In this document: piece by piece, positions 7,265-15,101 of the stretch
How positions within the stretch are numbered: the stretch's first letter is position 1
Layout: every line of letters begins with the position of its first letter
From: Candidatus Beckwithbacteria bacterium
Lineage (GTDB): Bacteria; Patescibacteriota; Microgenomatia; UBA1400; UBA1449
NCBI GenBank assembly: GCA_012798485.1
Contig: JAAZND010000003.1
Location: 1-18,220, forward strand
Length of the DNA: 18,220 nt
Reading direction: 5' to 3'
The notes under the pieces: generated by a model
Databases searched by the model: none
What the model was told of the DNA's origin: nothing
What the model saw: only the letters and a program-made list of their open reading frames with translations
Program-made: the position numbers and the translations under genes

Positions 7265-7390
7265 TTATTTTATTGACTCTGTTAAAAAAGTGGTAATTCT
7301 GTTATTTTTATAGATAAGATTTAAAATTTAAAGCTTGTTTTTCTCGTTTTGCATTTTGCAGTTCGAGATTGCAGTAAGACTTACTTTTAT

Positions 7391-8221
7391 ATGTTAATTT
7401 ATTTAATTTTATTTGCTTTTGGTCTTATGGTTGGCAGTTTTTTAGCTGTCGTTGTATACCGCGAAACTAAAGATATCGAAAAGAATATAGACGGACAAAG
7501 AACTTTTTTAGATTTTTTGCCAAGCTGGGTCAAGGGTCGCTCTTATTGTGATTTTTGTCATAAACAACTTTCCTGGTACGAAAACATTCCCCTGCTCTCT
7601 TTTCTTATTCAAAAAGGCAAATGTCGTAAATGTGGTAAAGCTATTCCCTCAAATTATTTTTTAATAGAACTGCTGACAGGATTAGAATTTGTCTGGATTT
7701 ATTGGTTGATTCAGAGATTAATCTTTTTTGAACAATTGGAAGGGATGCATAGTTTTTTAGTTCTAGGTTTTTGGCTGTTTATTTTTTCATTAAGTTTTGC
7801 TTTGGCGCTGATTGACTTTAAAACTCAAATTTTACCTGATTCTCTTATTATTGTAGGAGTAGGAGTTTCTCTACTTCGCCTTTTTATCACTGGCAGATGG
7901 GAATTTATTTTAAGCGCTTTAGGCTTATTTTTATTTTATTTATTTTTATATCTAATCACTCAAGGTAAAGGGATTGGTTTTGGTGATGTAAAACTGGGCT
8001 TATTTGTTGGCCTAACAGTTGGTTGGTGGCAATGGACGATTGTGGCTACTTTTTTAGCTTTTTTGCTTGGCTCTTTAGTTGGTGTTATATTAATAATAGC
8101 TAAGAAAAAACAAATGAAATCAGCAATTGCTTTTGGTCCCTTTATGCTTTTGGGAATGCTAATTGCAAAAATTTCCGGAGAATTTTTATGGAATAGTTAT
8201 TTAGGTTTAATTGGTTTTTAA
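7391..8221 (+). CDS. pilD: prepilin peptidase / N-methyltransferase PilD
   Basis: A 276-residue membrane aspartic protease that removes prepilin leaders at the cytoplasmic side and, in the long form, methylates the new N-terminus. The start is placed at ATG 7391, where the usual hydrophobic start and GSFLAVVVYR motif begin; codons from 7349 would add an atypical 14-residue extension. The N-terminal cytosolic domain has a zinc tetracysteine, C53/C56 and C78/C81. The catalytic Asp pair is D142 (in LIDFKTQILPD) and D199 (in GFGDVKLG). Several hydrophobic segments follow. It heads the minor-pilin cluster and lies after the pilin terminator. A TTGACT at 7273 has no good -10 partner, so its promoter is unclear. 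Confidence 0.92.
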   Translation: MLIYLILFAFGLMVGSFLAVVVYRETKDIEKNIDGQRTFLDFLPSWVKGRSYCDFCHKQLSWYENIPLLSFLIQKGKCRKCGKAIPSNYFLIELLTGLEFVWIYWLIQRLIFFEQLEGMHSFLVLGFWLFIFSLSFALALIDFKTQILPDSLIIVGVGVSLLRLFITGRWEFILSALGLFLFYLFLYLITQGKGIGFGDVKLGLFVGLTVGWWQWTIVATFLAFLLGSLVGVILIIAKKKQMKSAIAFGPFMLLGMLIAKISGEFLWNSYLGLIGF

Positions 8222-8235
8222 TTATTAAATTTTAA

Positions 8236-8685
8236 ATGATTATGAAAAATCAAGGTTTTACTCTTTTAGAAATAATGATTGCTGTCACTATTATTTCAAT
8301 TTTGGTTATTGCTGGTGGTTTTTCCTATATAGGCAGTCTTAATAAAGCTAATGATGCTAAAATTATTAGTCAGGTTAAAGAAACCCAGAAAGCTTTGGAA
8401 ATTTATTACAATCTTAAAGGTAAATATCCGGAAGATCTGACTATTTTAGCTAGTAATGAATATTTAAAAAATATAGACTCTTTTAATGCTATCAAAGATG
8501 AATTTTATTACAGTAATGAGAGTGAGGGTTATTGTTTATGTTCTCCAGCTCTAGAAAAAAATACTAATGGTAATGCTTATTTAGGCACAGGAGAAGAAGA
8601 ATTGAATCAGGATAGTTTTCAATGTGATGATATTACTTACGGTAGTAGTTTAATTACTTATTTTTGTGTTGAAAATTCTCAGTAA
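8236..8685 (+). CDS. type IV pilin-like minor pilin (1)
   Basis: A 149-residue class III pilin or pseudopilin. The leader MIMKNQG ends in Gly before FTLLEIMIAVTIISILVIAG, with Glu5 present (residue 12). After the helix comes QKALEIYYNLKGKYPEDL, the GspG/pilin-type N-terminal domain pattern. The head has several Cys (YCLC, QCDD, FCVEN), which suggests disulfides outside the membrane. An alternative ATG at 8242 would shorten the leader by two residues. It starts 14 bases after pilD and is probably in the same transcript. Confidence 0.85.
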   Translation: MIMKNQGFTLLEIMIAVTIISILVIAGGFSYIGSLNKANDAKIISQVKETQKALEIYYNLKGKYPEDLTILASNEYLKNIDSFNAIKDEFYYSNESEGYCLCSPALEKNTNGNAYLGTGEEELNQDSFQCDDITYGSSLITYFCVENSQ

Positions 8686-8725
8686 GCTAAATATTTTGCA
8701 AGGCAAGATATTTAATTTATTATTT

Positions 8726-9190
8726 ATGTTTTACAAAAAGCAAAAAGCCTTTACCTTGATCGAGCTTCTAGTCACTATCACGATTGTGGTGATTTTATCA
8801 ACTGTCGGGCTTGCCAACTATGCAAGTGTTGCTAAAAAAGGACGAGATAGCCGTAGACAGGCAGATTTAGAGCAAATCCGCGGAGCTTTAGAGCTATATA
8901 AGGCTGATAATGGAAGTTATCCAGAAGATTTAACTTTAACTTGTAATGATGAATTTGGTTATGACTCTAATTCTGATAACGTTAATGATATTGTTTATAT
9001 GAAACAAATTCCATGTGACCCTAAAAACGAAGATGACTATGTTTATTCATATGAAAGAGAAGATGCTTTTAATTATAATTTGAAAGCTAAAATGGAAGCT
9101 GAAGAAGGAAATTGTGATAATAATTTTCAAAATTGTTCTTCAGACACAGAAGACATAGAGTGTGACTATTATTGTTTGACCAATCCATAA
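8726..9190 (+). CDS. GspG-like minor pilin (2), Ala before the cleavage site
   Basis: A 154-residue pseudopilin. ATG 8726 gives a normal short leader, FYKKQKA after Met, whereas starting in the previous gene at 8666 would give a hydrophobic leader of 28 residues. The mature start is FTLIELLVTITIVVILSTVG with Glu5 at residue 13. The residue before the cut is Ala, not the usual Gly. Then come KKGRDSRRQADLEQI and ALELYKADNGSYP, a clear GspG-type pattern. The acidic C-terminal half has several Cys. Confidence 0.83.
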   Translation: MFYKKQKAFTLIELLVTITIVVILSTVGLANYASVAKKGRDSRRQADLEQIRGALELYKADNGSYPEDLTLTCNDEFGYDSNSDNVNDIVYMKQIPCDPKNEDDYVYSYEREDAFNYNLKAKMEAEEGNCDNNFQNCSSDTEDIECDYYCLTNP

Positions 9191-9198
9191 TTATAATT

Positions 9199-9672
9199 AT
9201 GAAAAAAATCTGCCCTTCTTCTGGTTTTACTTTAATCGAGATTTTAATTGTAATGCTGATTTTTTCTGTTTTAACTAGTAGCGGTTATTTAGCCTATACC
9301 AATCTTATTACTCGTAAAACTTTGGACAAAGCTTATAGAGAAATCAGGTCAGGTCTTTTAGAAGCTAAAAAGATGGCAGAATATGGGAAAAAAGATAAGT
9401 GTATTGCCGAACAACAACTTTATGGTTATGAATTCTCATGGGATGAGAATAATAATGTTTACAGTTTTACTTTATCAGCTCTTTGCGATGAGGATAGCAT
9501 TTTTGTGAAAAGTGTTCAATTGGATAAAGGTATTGTTTTATCTGGAGGCGAAGATAATGAAATTATTTTTAAAGTTTTAGATGGGAAACCTGTTAAACAA
9601 TATGATCTTAAAGTTTCTTTAGACGAGCAAGAAAAAGAGATTACTATTGGATCTTTAGGAGAATTAAGATGA
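9199..9672 (+). CDS. GspH/FimT-like minor pilin (3)
   Basis: A 157-residue pseudopilin. ATG 9199 gives the leader MKKICPSSG and a mature start FTLIEILIVMLIFSVLTSSG with Glu5 at residue 14; nine more codons upstream would overlap the previous gene and lengthen the leader. The KAYREIRSGLLEAKKMA helix and the following beta-rich part resemble the GspH/FimT family, though no residue proves that. Its stop TGA overlaps the ATG of the next gene. Confidence 0.8.
   Translation: MKKICPSSGFTLIEILIVMLIFSVLTSSGYLAYTNLITRKTLDKAYREIRSGLLEAKKMAEYGKKDKCIAEQQLYGYEFSWDENNNVYSFTLSALCDEDSIFVKSVQLDKGIVLSGGEDNEIIFKVLDGKPVKQYDLKVSLDEQEKEITIGSLGELR
9657..9662 (+). promoter_or_regulatory. ribosome binding site for minor pilin (4)
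   Basis: AGGAGA ends six bases before the ATG at 9669. It lies inside the end of the preceding gene, whose stop overlaps this ATG, so it supports re-initiation there. Most starts in the window lack such a site. Confidence 0.65.
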
Positions 9673-10142
9673 AAAAAAGGGAATATCAAAAACAGCAAGC
9701 TGGAGTTTCTTTGATTGAGCTATTAATCGGAATTTTTATCATAGTTGTAGTTTTAATGGGAATCGCAGCTTTAATTACCCGTTCAATTCAAATAAATCAA
9801 GCTTCAGATAAAAGAGAAAAAGCAATTTTTTTAGCCAAAAAGGCAATTGAAGAAATTAGAAAAGAAAGAGATATTAATATATGGGAAGATTTTATTAATA
9901 AATACATCATTGATGGGAGTGTTTGTTTATCTTCAGAGAATTGCCTTTGTTTTTTTGAAGAAAGTTCAGGAGATATTTATACTATCAGCAAAACTATCGA
10001 ACTGATTGATAATAATGAAGATAATTTATGTGATTTTGAAGACAATCAGATTCAAGTGAGCGTTACGGTTTCATGGCAGGATTTTAATAACTCAATTCAG
10101 AAAGTAGAGCAAAAAACGTTATTAACTAATTGGAATAAATAA
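9669..10142 (+). CDS. PilV/GspI-like minor pilin (4)
   Basis: A 157-residue pseudopilin with leader MKKREYQKQQAG, cleavage before V13, and a mature start VSLIELLIGIFIIVVVLMGI with Glu5 at residue 17. The stretch KREKAIFLAKKAIEEIRKERD after the helix is typical of the PilV/GspI group. The C-terminal part has VSVTVSWQDF, a strand also seen in that group. It overlaps the previous gene as ATGA and is followed by seven bases before the next start. Confidence 0.82.
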   Translation: MKKREYQKQQAGVSLIELLIGIFIIVVVLMGIAALITRSIQINQASDKREKAIFLAKKAIEEIRKERDINIWEDFINKYIIDGSVCLSSENCLCFFEESSGDIYTISKTIELIDNNEDNLCDFEDNQIQVSVTVSWQDFNNSIQKVEQKTLLTNWNK

Positions 10143-10149
10143 ATTTATT

Positions 10150-10668
10150 ATGATAAGAAAACAAAACGGTTTTACTTTGATTGAGACATTGGTTGTTGTT
10201 GGACTGTTTACTATGACGATTGGAGGAGCTATTACTCTTTTTATGATGATGATTAAAGGTAGTCAGAAATCTGATAATCTTTTAAGACTTAATCAGACAA
10301 GTGTAAATATTCTTGAAATTTTTAATCGAGAGTTAATTGCTGCTCAAAGAATTAATAATTGTGATGCAATAGCAGAAAATATCCCTGAGGCTTCTAAACC
10401 TACTTATCTTTCATTTACCAATAAAGATAACCAGGATTTTAATTTTGGTTGTGTTTTTCCAGATGATGGAAGTAATGGAGATATTATTTTTGGAGAGACT
10501 CATTTGCTTGATCCTGAATATAAATTTACTCTTCAATCTTGTTCTTTTTCATGCTATAAAAATAATAGTGGGATTCCAGTGGGAGTAAGTTTTGAGTTTA
10601 CTTTAAGTTCTTTAGAAAATACTAAAAATAATTCAACTTATGTTTCTTTAAGGAGGAACAATTTATGA
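10150..10668 (+). CDS. PilW/GspJ-like minor pilin (5)
   Basis: A 172-residue pseudopilin with leader MIRKQNG, cleavage before F8, and a mature start FTLIETLVVVGLFTMTIGGA with Glu5 at residue 12. The long first helix continuing to ILEIFNRELIAAQ and the order after a PilV/GspI-like gene support a PilW/GspJ assignment. The head has four Cys. Its TGA overlaps the next start (ATGA), so translation is coupled. Confidence 0.82.
   Translation: MIRKQNGFTLIETLVVVGLFTMTIGGAITLFMMMIKGSQKSDNLLRLNQTSVNILEIFNRELIAAQRINNCDAIAENIPEASKPTYLSFTNKDNQDFNFGCVFPDDGSNGDIIFGETHLLDPEYKFTLQSCSFSCYKNNSGIPVGVSFEFTLSSLENTKNNSTYVSLRRNNL
10650..10656 (+). promoter_or_regulatory. strong Shine-Dalgarno for the PilX/GspK-like gene
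   Basis: AAGGAGG ends eight bases before the ATG at 10665. It is the best anti-16S match in the window and lies within the last codons of the preceding pseudopilin gene. Confidence 0.8.
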
Positions 10669-11375
10669 AACATTCACATTTACAAAAAGGGCAAATGGTT
10701 CTTATGGTTCTTCTGATTATGTTAGTAGGTTTGACTGTAGCTACTGGAGTTTTTCTGAATTCTCTTTCTCAAGTAAAAAACACTTCTAGTCAAGAATCTG
10801 CTCAAAGGGCTTTTAATGCTGCAGAGTCTGGGATAGAGAAATATTTATCTTATAATATCGGGAGTTTGGTAGAAATGAGTGCCAATGGTTTTTCTTCTGA
10901 TGGATTAACAATTTCCGGAGAAGTTAAAACTTGTGATGATAGCCAGAAAAATTGTTTTCAAGCTACTGTTTTAGAAAATGATGTTGCTGCTATCAATTTA
11001 GCTGGAGGAACAGCAACGGAAATTCAATTAGAGTGGGATTCATGTGCTGATTTACTAGTAGAAAAATGGACAGCAGACGATATTAATCTGCGCACTCATT
11101 TTTCTCATAATGAGGGTGAATGTTCGCACAATCAGCAAATTCTTAGTATTGACACTAATAATGATAAAATTTTAAGAATCCGCCCTATTTATGATCAAGC
11201 GAATTTGACTATTACTTCAACCGTAGGAGATTTGCCAGCTCAACAGATTGTAATAACTTCTGAAGCTTCGGAAGAATCTGGTGAGACTAAAGCCATAAAA
11301 GTCACTAAGAGTTTTGAAGATTTACCTCCTATTTTTGATTATGTTTTATTTAGTGGAGGTAATTTAGCCAAATAA
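10665..11375 (+). CDS. PilX/GspK-like tip pseudopilin
   Basis: A 236-residue protein with leader MKHSHLQKG and then QMVLMVLLIMLVGLTVATGV. Residue 5 after the predicted cut is Met, not Glu, as is common in the PilX_N/GspK type. In those families it caps the pseudopilin tip and does not enter the fibre in the ordinary way. AQRAFNAAESGIEKYL at 41-56 matches the PilX N-terminal region. The rest is a large beta-rich, Cys-containing domain of unknown partner. Start is fixed by the AAGGAGG and by the ATGA overlap. pilM follows after nine bases. Confidence 0.78.
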   Translation: MKHSHLQKGQMVLMVLLIMLVGLTVATGVFLNSLSQVKNTSSQESAQRAFNAAESGIEKYLSYNIGSLVEMSANGFSSDGLTISGEVKTCDDSQKNCFQATVLENDVAAINLAGGTATEIQLEWDSCADLLVEKWTADDINLRTHFSHNEGECSHNQQILSIDTNNDKILRIRPIYDQANLTITSTVGDLPAQQIVITSEASEESGETKAIKVTKSFEDLPPIFDYVLFSGGNLAK

Positions 11376-11384
11376 AATATCATT

Positions 11385-12392
11385 ATGTATTTTGCTCTAG
11401 ATGTTTCATCTGCCTCCATCAAAGTAGCTCAAGCCCGGAAACAGGGTTCTAATTTTGAATTAATTGCCTTTGGGGAAATTAAAAATCTTTATAACCTTTA
11501 TGGTGAATCTCAAGAAAATGAAATTAAAATTGCTCAAGAAATTAAGAATCTTTTAAAGAATTCTGGAATTAGGTCAAAGGAAGTTTACCTTTCCTTATCA
11601 GAGAATGATGTTTTTACTAGAGTAATTCAAATGCCATTTTTGAAAACAGAAGAACTTGAAACAGCTTTATCTTTTGAAGCTGAACAATATATACCTGTTC
11701 CTTTAGATAATATTTATCTTCAATATGAGGTTATTTTTACACCACCCAAAGGTGTAGATATGAAAATGGAACTTTTACTGATTGCTGCTAAAAAACAAAT
11801 CGTTGATAAACTAATTAGAATAGTTCAGATGATAGAATTAACTCCTCTGGTTATTGAAACTTCGCTCATCTCCACCATTAGAGCCTTAAAAAATCAGTTC
11901 AATATGAATTCAATTTTACTTGATTGCGGTAATACAATTAGTACTGTGGTAATTTTTCAAAATGGCAAAATTAAACAAATCAGTTCTTTACCTACTGCTG
12001 GTCAGGCTATTACGCGAGCAATTATGACAGAATTAGCTTTACCAGAAAAACAGGCACAACAATATAAACATATTTATGGTTTGGATGAAAGTCAGTTGGA
12101 AGGTAGAATTGCCAGAATTATCAAAGACCCTATAGATCAAATTATTACTCATGTGATCAAAAATATTAGATTTGCTAAAAATAATTACTTAATCGACAAG
12201 TTTGATCGTTTAGTTATTTCTGGAGGCACATCCTTGTTGCCCAATTTTTCTTCTTATCTTGTGGAAAAACTGGATATGGAGGTTTCTATGGCAAATCCTT
12301 TAGAAGATTGTCTTAATAAAAATTTACCTCAACAATTAATTAGTGCTGGACCTAGATTTGCTGCAGTTTTTGGTCTAGCCACGAGAGACTAA
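11385..12392 (+). CDS. pilM: type IV pilus assembly ATPase-fold protein PilM
   Basis: A 335-residue actin-like protein of the cytoplasmic pilus alignment ring. The N-terminal ALDVSSASIKV (D6) is phosphate loop 1, LLDCGNTISTVVI (D180, G182) is phosphate loop 2, and VISGGTSLLPN (G280, G281) is the adenosine-site motif. EAEQYIPVPL near residue 100 is characteristic of PilM. It binds the N-terminal tail of PilN in known systems, and pilN follows after five bases. Length is typical. Confidence 0.93.
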   Translation: MYFALDVSSASIKVAQARKQGSNFELIAFGEIKNLYNLYGESQENEIKIAQEIKNLLKNSGIRSKEVYLSLSENDVFTRVIQMPFLKTEELETALSFEAEQYIPVPLDNIYLQYEVIFTPPKGVDMKMELLLIAAKKQIVDKLIRIVQMIELTPLVIETSLISTIRALKNQFNMNSILLDCGNTISTVVIFQNGKIKQISSLPTAGQAITRAIMTELALPEKQAQQYKHIYGLDESQLEGRIARIIKDPIDQIITHVIKNIRFAKNNYLIDKFDRLVISGGTSLLPNFSSYLVEKLDMEVSMANPLEDCLNKNLPQQLISAGPRFAAVFGLATRD

Positions 12393-12397
12393 AAACT

Positions 12398-12970
12398 ATG
12401 ATTGCCGAATCACAATTACCAAAGGTCAATTTTTTACAGAATCAAAAAGCTAAATTACTTTTACAGTCAAAAAGAATTTATCTTATCCAGTCAATTTCAA
12501 TTACAGTTCTACTGATTTATTTTTTCTTTGTTTCTTTAGTTTTTTCTTATTATGCTTATCTTAATTATAAAATAGGAAATATTAATAAACAGATTGTAAA
12601 TAAAACTGAGGAAATTAAAGCTTTAAGCGACAAGGAAGGAATGTATCTTATTATGAAAAATAAGACTAAATCAGCCATCGAGATTGTGAATTCCATGCAG
12701 GCACACCAAAGCCTTCTGCAGGCAGTTTTTAAAATTTTGCCAGAAAACATTTCTGTAGAAAATTTAAAGATTGATGAGAATAATCAAATCACTTTTTCAG
12801 GACTTGCTTATAGTTATCAAGATATAGAAAAGTTTTTAAAAAATATTGAGGCAAATAATGAAGCTCAACTAGTGAAAATAAATCAGGCTTCTATTGAAAA
12901 TCTAAAAATTGATAATAATAATTTATATAGTTTCTCTGTAAAACTTCTATTATCAGAGATTAAAGGATAA
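12398..12970 (+). CDS. pilN: type IV pilus alignment protein PilN
   Basis: A 190-residue bitopic protein. A short cytoplasmic tail with PKVNFLQNQK (8-17) corresponds to the INLL-type PilM-binding motif of PilN. A membrane helix lies at about 29-55, and then a coiled-coil-like stretch and a small alpha/beta domain follow. Sequence alone is weak; the call rests on order between pilM and pilO and on this layout. Four bases separate it from pilO. Confidence 0.85.
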   Translation: MIAESQLPKVNFLQNQKAKLLLQSKRIYLIQSISITVLLIYFFFVSLVFSYYAYLNYKIGNINKQIVNKTEEIKALSDKEGMYLIMKNKTKSAIEIVNSMQAHQSLLQAVFKILPENISVENLKIDENNQITFSGLAYSYQDIEKFLKNIEANNEAQLVKINQASIENLKIDNNNLYSFSVKLLLSEIKG

Positions 12971-12974
12971 ATTT

Positions 12975-13787
12975 ATGCGATTTAAAAGTAAATCGAAAAC
13001 AATCAATAAAATTAGTTTTGAGGGTAAAAAATTAACTAACAGAGAAAAATTAACACCTATTGCAGTATTGCTTATAGTTTTCATTTCCTTAGTAATTTTT
13101 GTGATACCAATTTTTTCCAAGATTGGTGATAACTTACTGAAGATTAAAGAAAATGATAAAAAATTAACTATTTTAAAAGAGAAATACAATGAATTAGATA
13201 AAATTGCCCAAAATGAAGCCGCTTTTTTAGATAAATTTAAATTAATAGAAAGTTATCTACCGTCGCAAAAACCATCGATGCAAACTTTATTTAGTTTAAT
13301 GAATATGGCTAGAAAAAATAATGTGCAATTTTCTTCAATTACCGTTAAGCCAGGTGAAGTGAAAAAAGAAGTGACTGCAGAAGAGGCTCTTTTAAAAAGA
13401 GATAAAACTAAAAGCGTAAAAATTGATAATTATCAGAAATTTGAAATCTCTTTTAATTTGATTGGAACTAAAGAAAATGTTTTCAATTTTATCAACAAAT
13501 TAAAAGATAATGCTCCTCTGATGAAGATTGTTTCTTTTTCTATTTCTATTGCTGATTTAAAAGCTTCTAATTCTTTGATTACCACTAAATTGACTTTAAA
13601 TGTTTATTATCAAAATCCGATTCAAAATCTTCCAAGTATAGAAACAGCCTTACCAAAATTAACCCAAGAGGAAAATGATTTTTTAGATAATCTTGAGAAA
13701 AACCTTACTCTAATAGATTATTCTTTTGAAAGTATTGTTGATACTGACAAAGTTTTTGGAAAAGAGAACTTATTTGCGGATTATTAA
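12975..13787 (+). CDS. pilO: type IV pilus alignment protein PilO
   Basis: A 270-residue bitopic protein: a basic cytoplasmic N-terminus, a membrane helix at about 26-46, a coiled coil at about 50-90, and then a PilO-like globular domain containing NYQKFEISFNLIGT and a segment on FINKLKDNAPLMKI. An AAAGGA lies about seven bases before the ATG. It is the last gene of the pilus locus; no pilP or pilQ follows, as expected for an organism without an outer-membrane secretin. Its TAA overlaps the stop of the convergent khpA gene. Confidence 0.85.
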   Translation: MRFKSKSKTINKISFEGKKLTNREKLTPIAVLLIVFISLVIFVIPIFSKIGDNLLKIKENDKKLTILKEKYNELDKIAQNEAAFLDKFKLIESYLPSQKPSMQTLFSLMNMARKNNVQFSSITVKPGEVKKEVTAEEALLKRDKTKSVKIDNYQKFEISFNLIGTKENVFNFINKLKDNAPLMKIVSFSISIADLKASNSLITTKLTLNVYYQNPIQNLPSIETALPKLTQEENDFLDNLEKNLTLIDYSFESIVDTDKVFGKENLFADY

Positions 13788-14026
13788 GCTTCTGGTTCGA
13801 GAAGGTTTATATTAACTCTTTTGCCAAGTTTCATAGCTTTAATTTTGATTATTTTTCTAATAGAGCTAATAATTTTCCCGCCCTTACCAATAATTCTGCC
13901 CATATCTTCAGGGTTAACTTCAAATTCAATCAAATTATAACCATATTCACTTTCTTTTGTTTGAATTTTGATATCTTCAGGATGATCAACGATATTTTCC
14001 AGTATGAAGCGCAGTAATTTTTCCAT
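13784..14026 (-). CDS. khpA: KH-domain RNA-binding protein KhpA (YlqC family)
   Basis: An 80-residue single KH domain. The GxxG loop is GKGG at 47-50 in MGRIIGKGGKIISSIRKII, followed by the usual helix. KhpA proteins bind RNA, often with KhpB/Jag, and affect cell division or ribosome-related RNA. The gene follows rpsP, a linkage known in many bacteria. It converges on pilO and the two stop codons share bases 13784-13787. No separate terminator is visible. Confidence 0.9.
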   Translation of the reverse strand: MEKLLRFILENIVDHPEDIKIQTKESEYGYNLIEFEVNPEDMGRIIGKGGKIISSIRKIIKIKAMKLGKRVNINLLEPEA

Positions 14027-14110
14027 GTCTTTTTAGCTTATCATATCCGAGTAAGATAAATGAATCAGAATTTTGATCCTGAAGTAAATTTTCGGAGTAA
14101 TAAGTTTTTT

Positions 14111-14350
14111 TTATTTTTTAAAAGCTTTGTGATATAAAGAATCTACTGTTTGAGTTGCCTGGGCGCCTTTTTTGATCCAATCCTGATATTTAGCCTGATC
14201 AATCTTAATTTCTTTAGGATTAGTCGTTGGGTTATACGTACCAAGTAAATCAATATATTGACCATCTCTTTTGGAGCGTCTTTCAGCTACAATAATTCTA
14301 TAATATGGTTGTCCTTTTTTGCCGATTCTTGATAGTTTTATTTTTAACAT
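14111..14350 (-). CDS. rpsP: 30S ribosomal protein S16
   Basis: A 79-residue small-subunit protein. MLKIKLSRIGKKGQPYYRIIV and AERRSKRDGQYIDLLGTYNP are diagnostic of S16. The start is ATG 14350; an in-frame ATG 18 bases upstream adds six residues not found in the family. The ATG has only AT-rich sequence before it. khpA follows after 84 bases and rnc precedes it by 58. Confidence 0.95.
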   Translation of the reverse strand: MLKIKLSRIGKKGQPYYRIIVAERRSKRDGQYIDLLGTYNPTTNPKEIKIDQAKYQDWIKKGAQATQTVDSLYHKAFKK

Positions 14351-14360
14351 GTTTTTAATG

Positions 14361-14397
14361 ATTTTCAATTATTATCTTAAAATATAAAATTGAAAAT
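14361..14397 (-). repeat. AT-rich inverted repeat in the rnc-rpsP spacer
   Basis: A perfect 10-bp inverted repeat, ATTTTCAATT (14361-14370) and AATTGAAAAT (14388-14397), with a 17-base loop. It lies just upstream of the S16 start on the transcribed strand. There is no following T tract, so it is not a clear terminator; an mRNA processing hairpin is possible. Confidence 0.4.
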
Positions 14398-14408
14398 ATT
14401 TTTGTATT

Positions 14409-15101
14409 TTAATCTAATTTATTAAATTTCTCAAGAGCCTTTCTGGCTGCATTCTGTTGTGCAGTTTGTTTTGATTTGCCCATACCTACACTTTGAGGCT
14501 CATCAAAGAAAAAAACCTGAACCGTAAATGTTCGGTCATGATCTGGTCCTTCCTCTTTAACTACTTGATAAGTGGGAGCGATACCGCCCTTTGCTTGGAC
14601 TAATTCCTGTAATTTACTTTTAAAATCTTGGACTTGAGCGTTTTCAATCAGGCTTTCAAAATCACTCAAAATCTGGTCATGAATAAATTTTTTTGCAGCT
14701 TCAATCCCGCCGTCAAGATAAATGGAACCGATAATAGCTTCAACAAGGTCTGCTAAAATTGATTCATTTTTATTCCCTCCAGAGGCGGCTTCACCTTTGG
14801 ATAATTTAAGATAATCACCCAGTTCACATCTGTTGGCAACTTGAGCCAAAGTTTTAGTTTGGACAATTTTTGCTCTTGTGGCAGTAAGATATCCTTCCGG
14901 TTCATTAGGGAATTCTCGATACAAAAAATCAGAGGTAATAAGCTCCAAAACTGCATCTCCCAAATATTCAAGTCTTTCATTAGATTGCTTGATATTTTTA
15001 TCTTCGTTTAAATAAGAACGGTGAATCAAGGCTGTTTCTAAAAGTTCGGGGTTTTGGTAGTGGTAATTAAGTTTTTGCTGGCAGTTAATCGAAGTATTCA
15101 T
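14409..15101 (-). CDS. rnc: ribonuclease III
   Basis: A 230-residue double-strand-specific endoribonuclease that processes rRNA and structured mRNAs. The signature ERLEYLGDAVLE starts at residue 42. Catalytic residues by alignment to the family are E45, D49, D118 and E121 (ADLVEAIIG). A double-stranded-RNA-binding domain covers about 159-226, ending in KQTAQQNAARKALEKF. Full length. The ATG overlaps the end of the acp-like gene by 17 bases, which implies translational coupling; acpP-rnc linkage is common in bacteria. Confidence 0.95.
   Translation of the reverse strand: MNTSINCQQKLNYHYQNPELLETALIHRSYLNEDKNIKQSNERLEYLGDAVLELITSDFLYREFPNEPEGYLTATRAKIVQTKTLAQVANRCELGDYLKLSKGEAASGGNKNESILADLVEAIIGSIYLDGGIEAAKKFIHDQILSDFESLIENAQVQDFKSKLQELVQAKGGIAPTYQVVKEEGPDHDRTFTVQVFFFDEPQSVGMGKSKQTAQQNAARKALEKFNKLD

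Noticed and set aside
7273..7299. Promoter for pilD starting at TTGACT
   Set aside because: No acceptable -10 hexamer lies 15-19 bases downstream, so I did not list it.
7349..7390. 14-codon N-terminal extension of the prepilin peptidase
   Set aside because: The family begins at the hydrophobic segment next to GSF, which fits ATG 7391; the extra residues are not typical.
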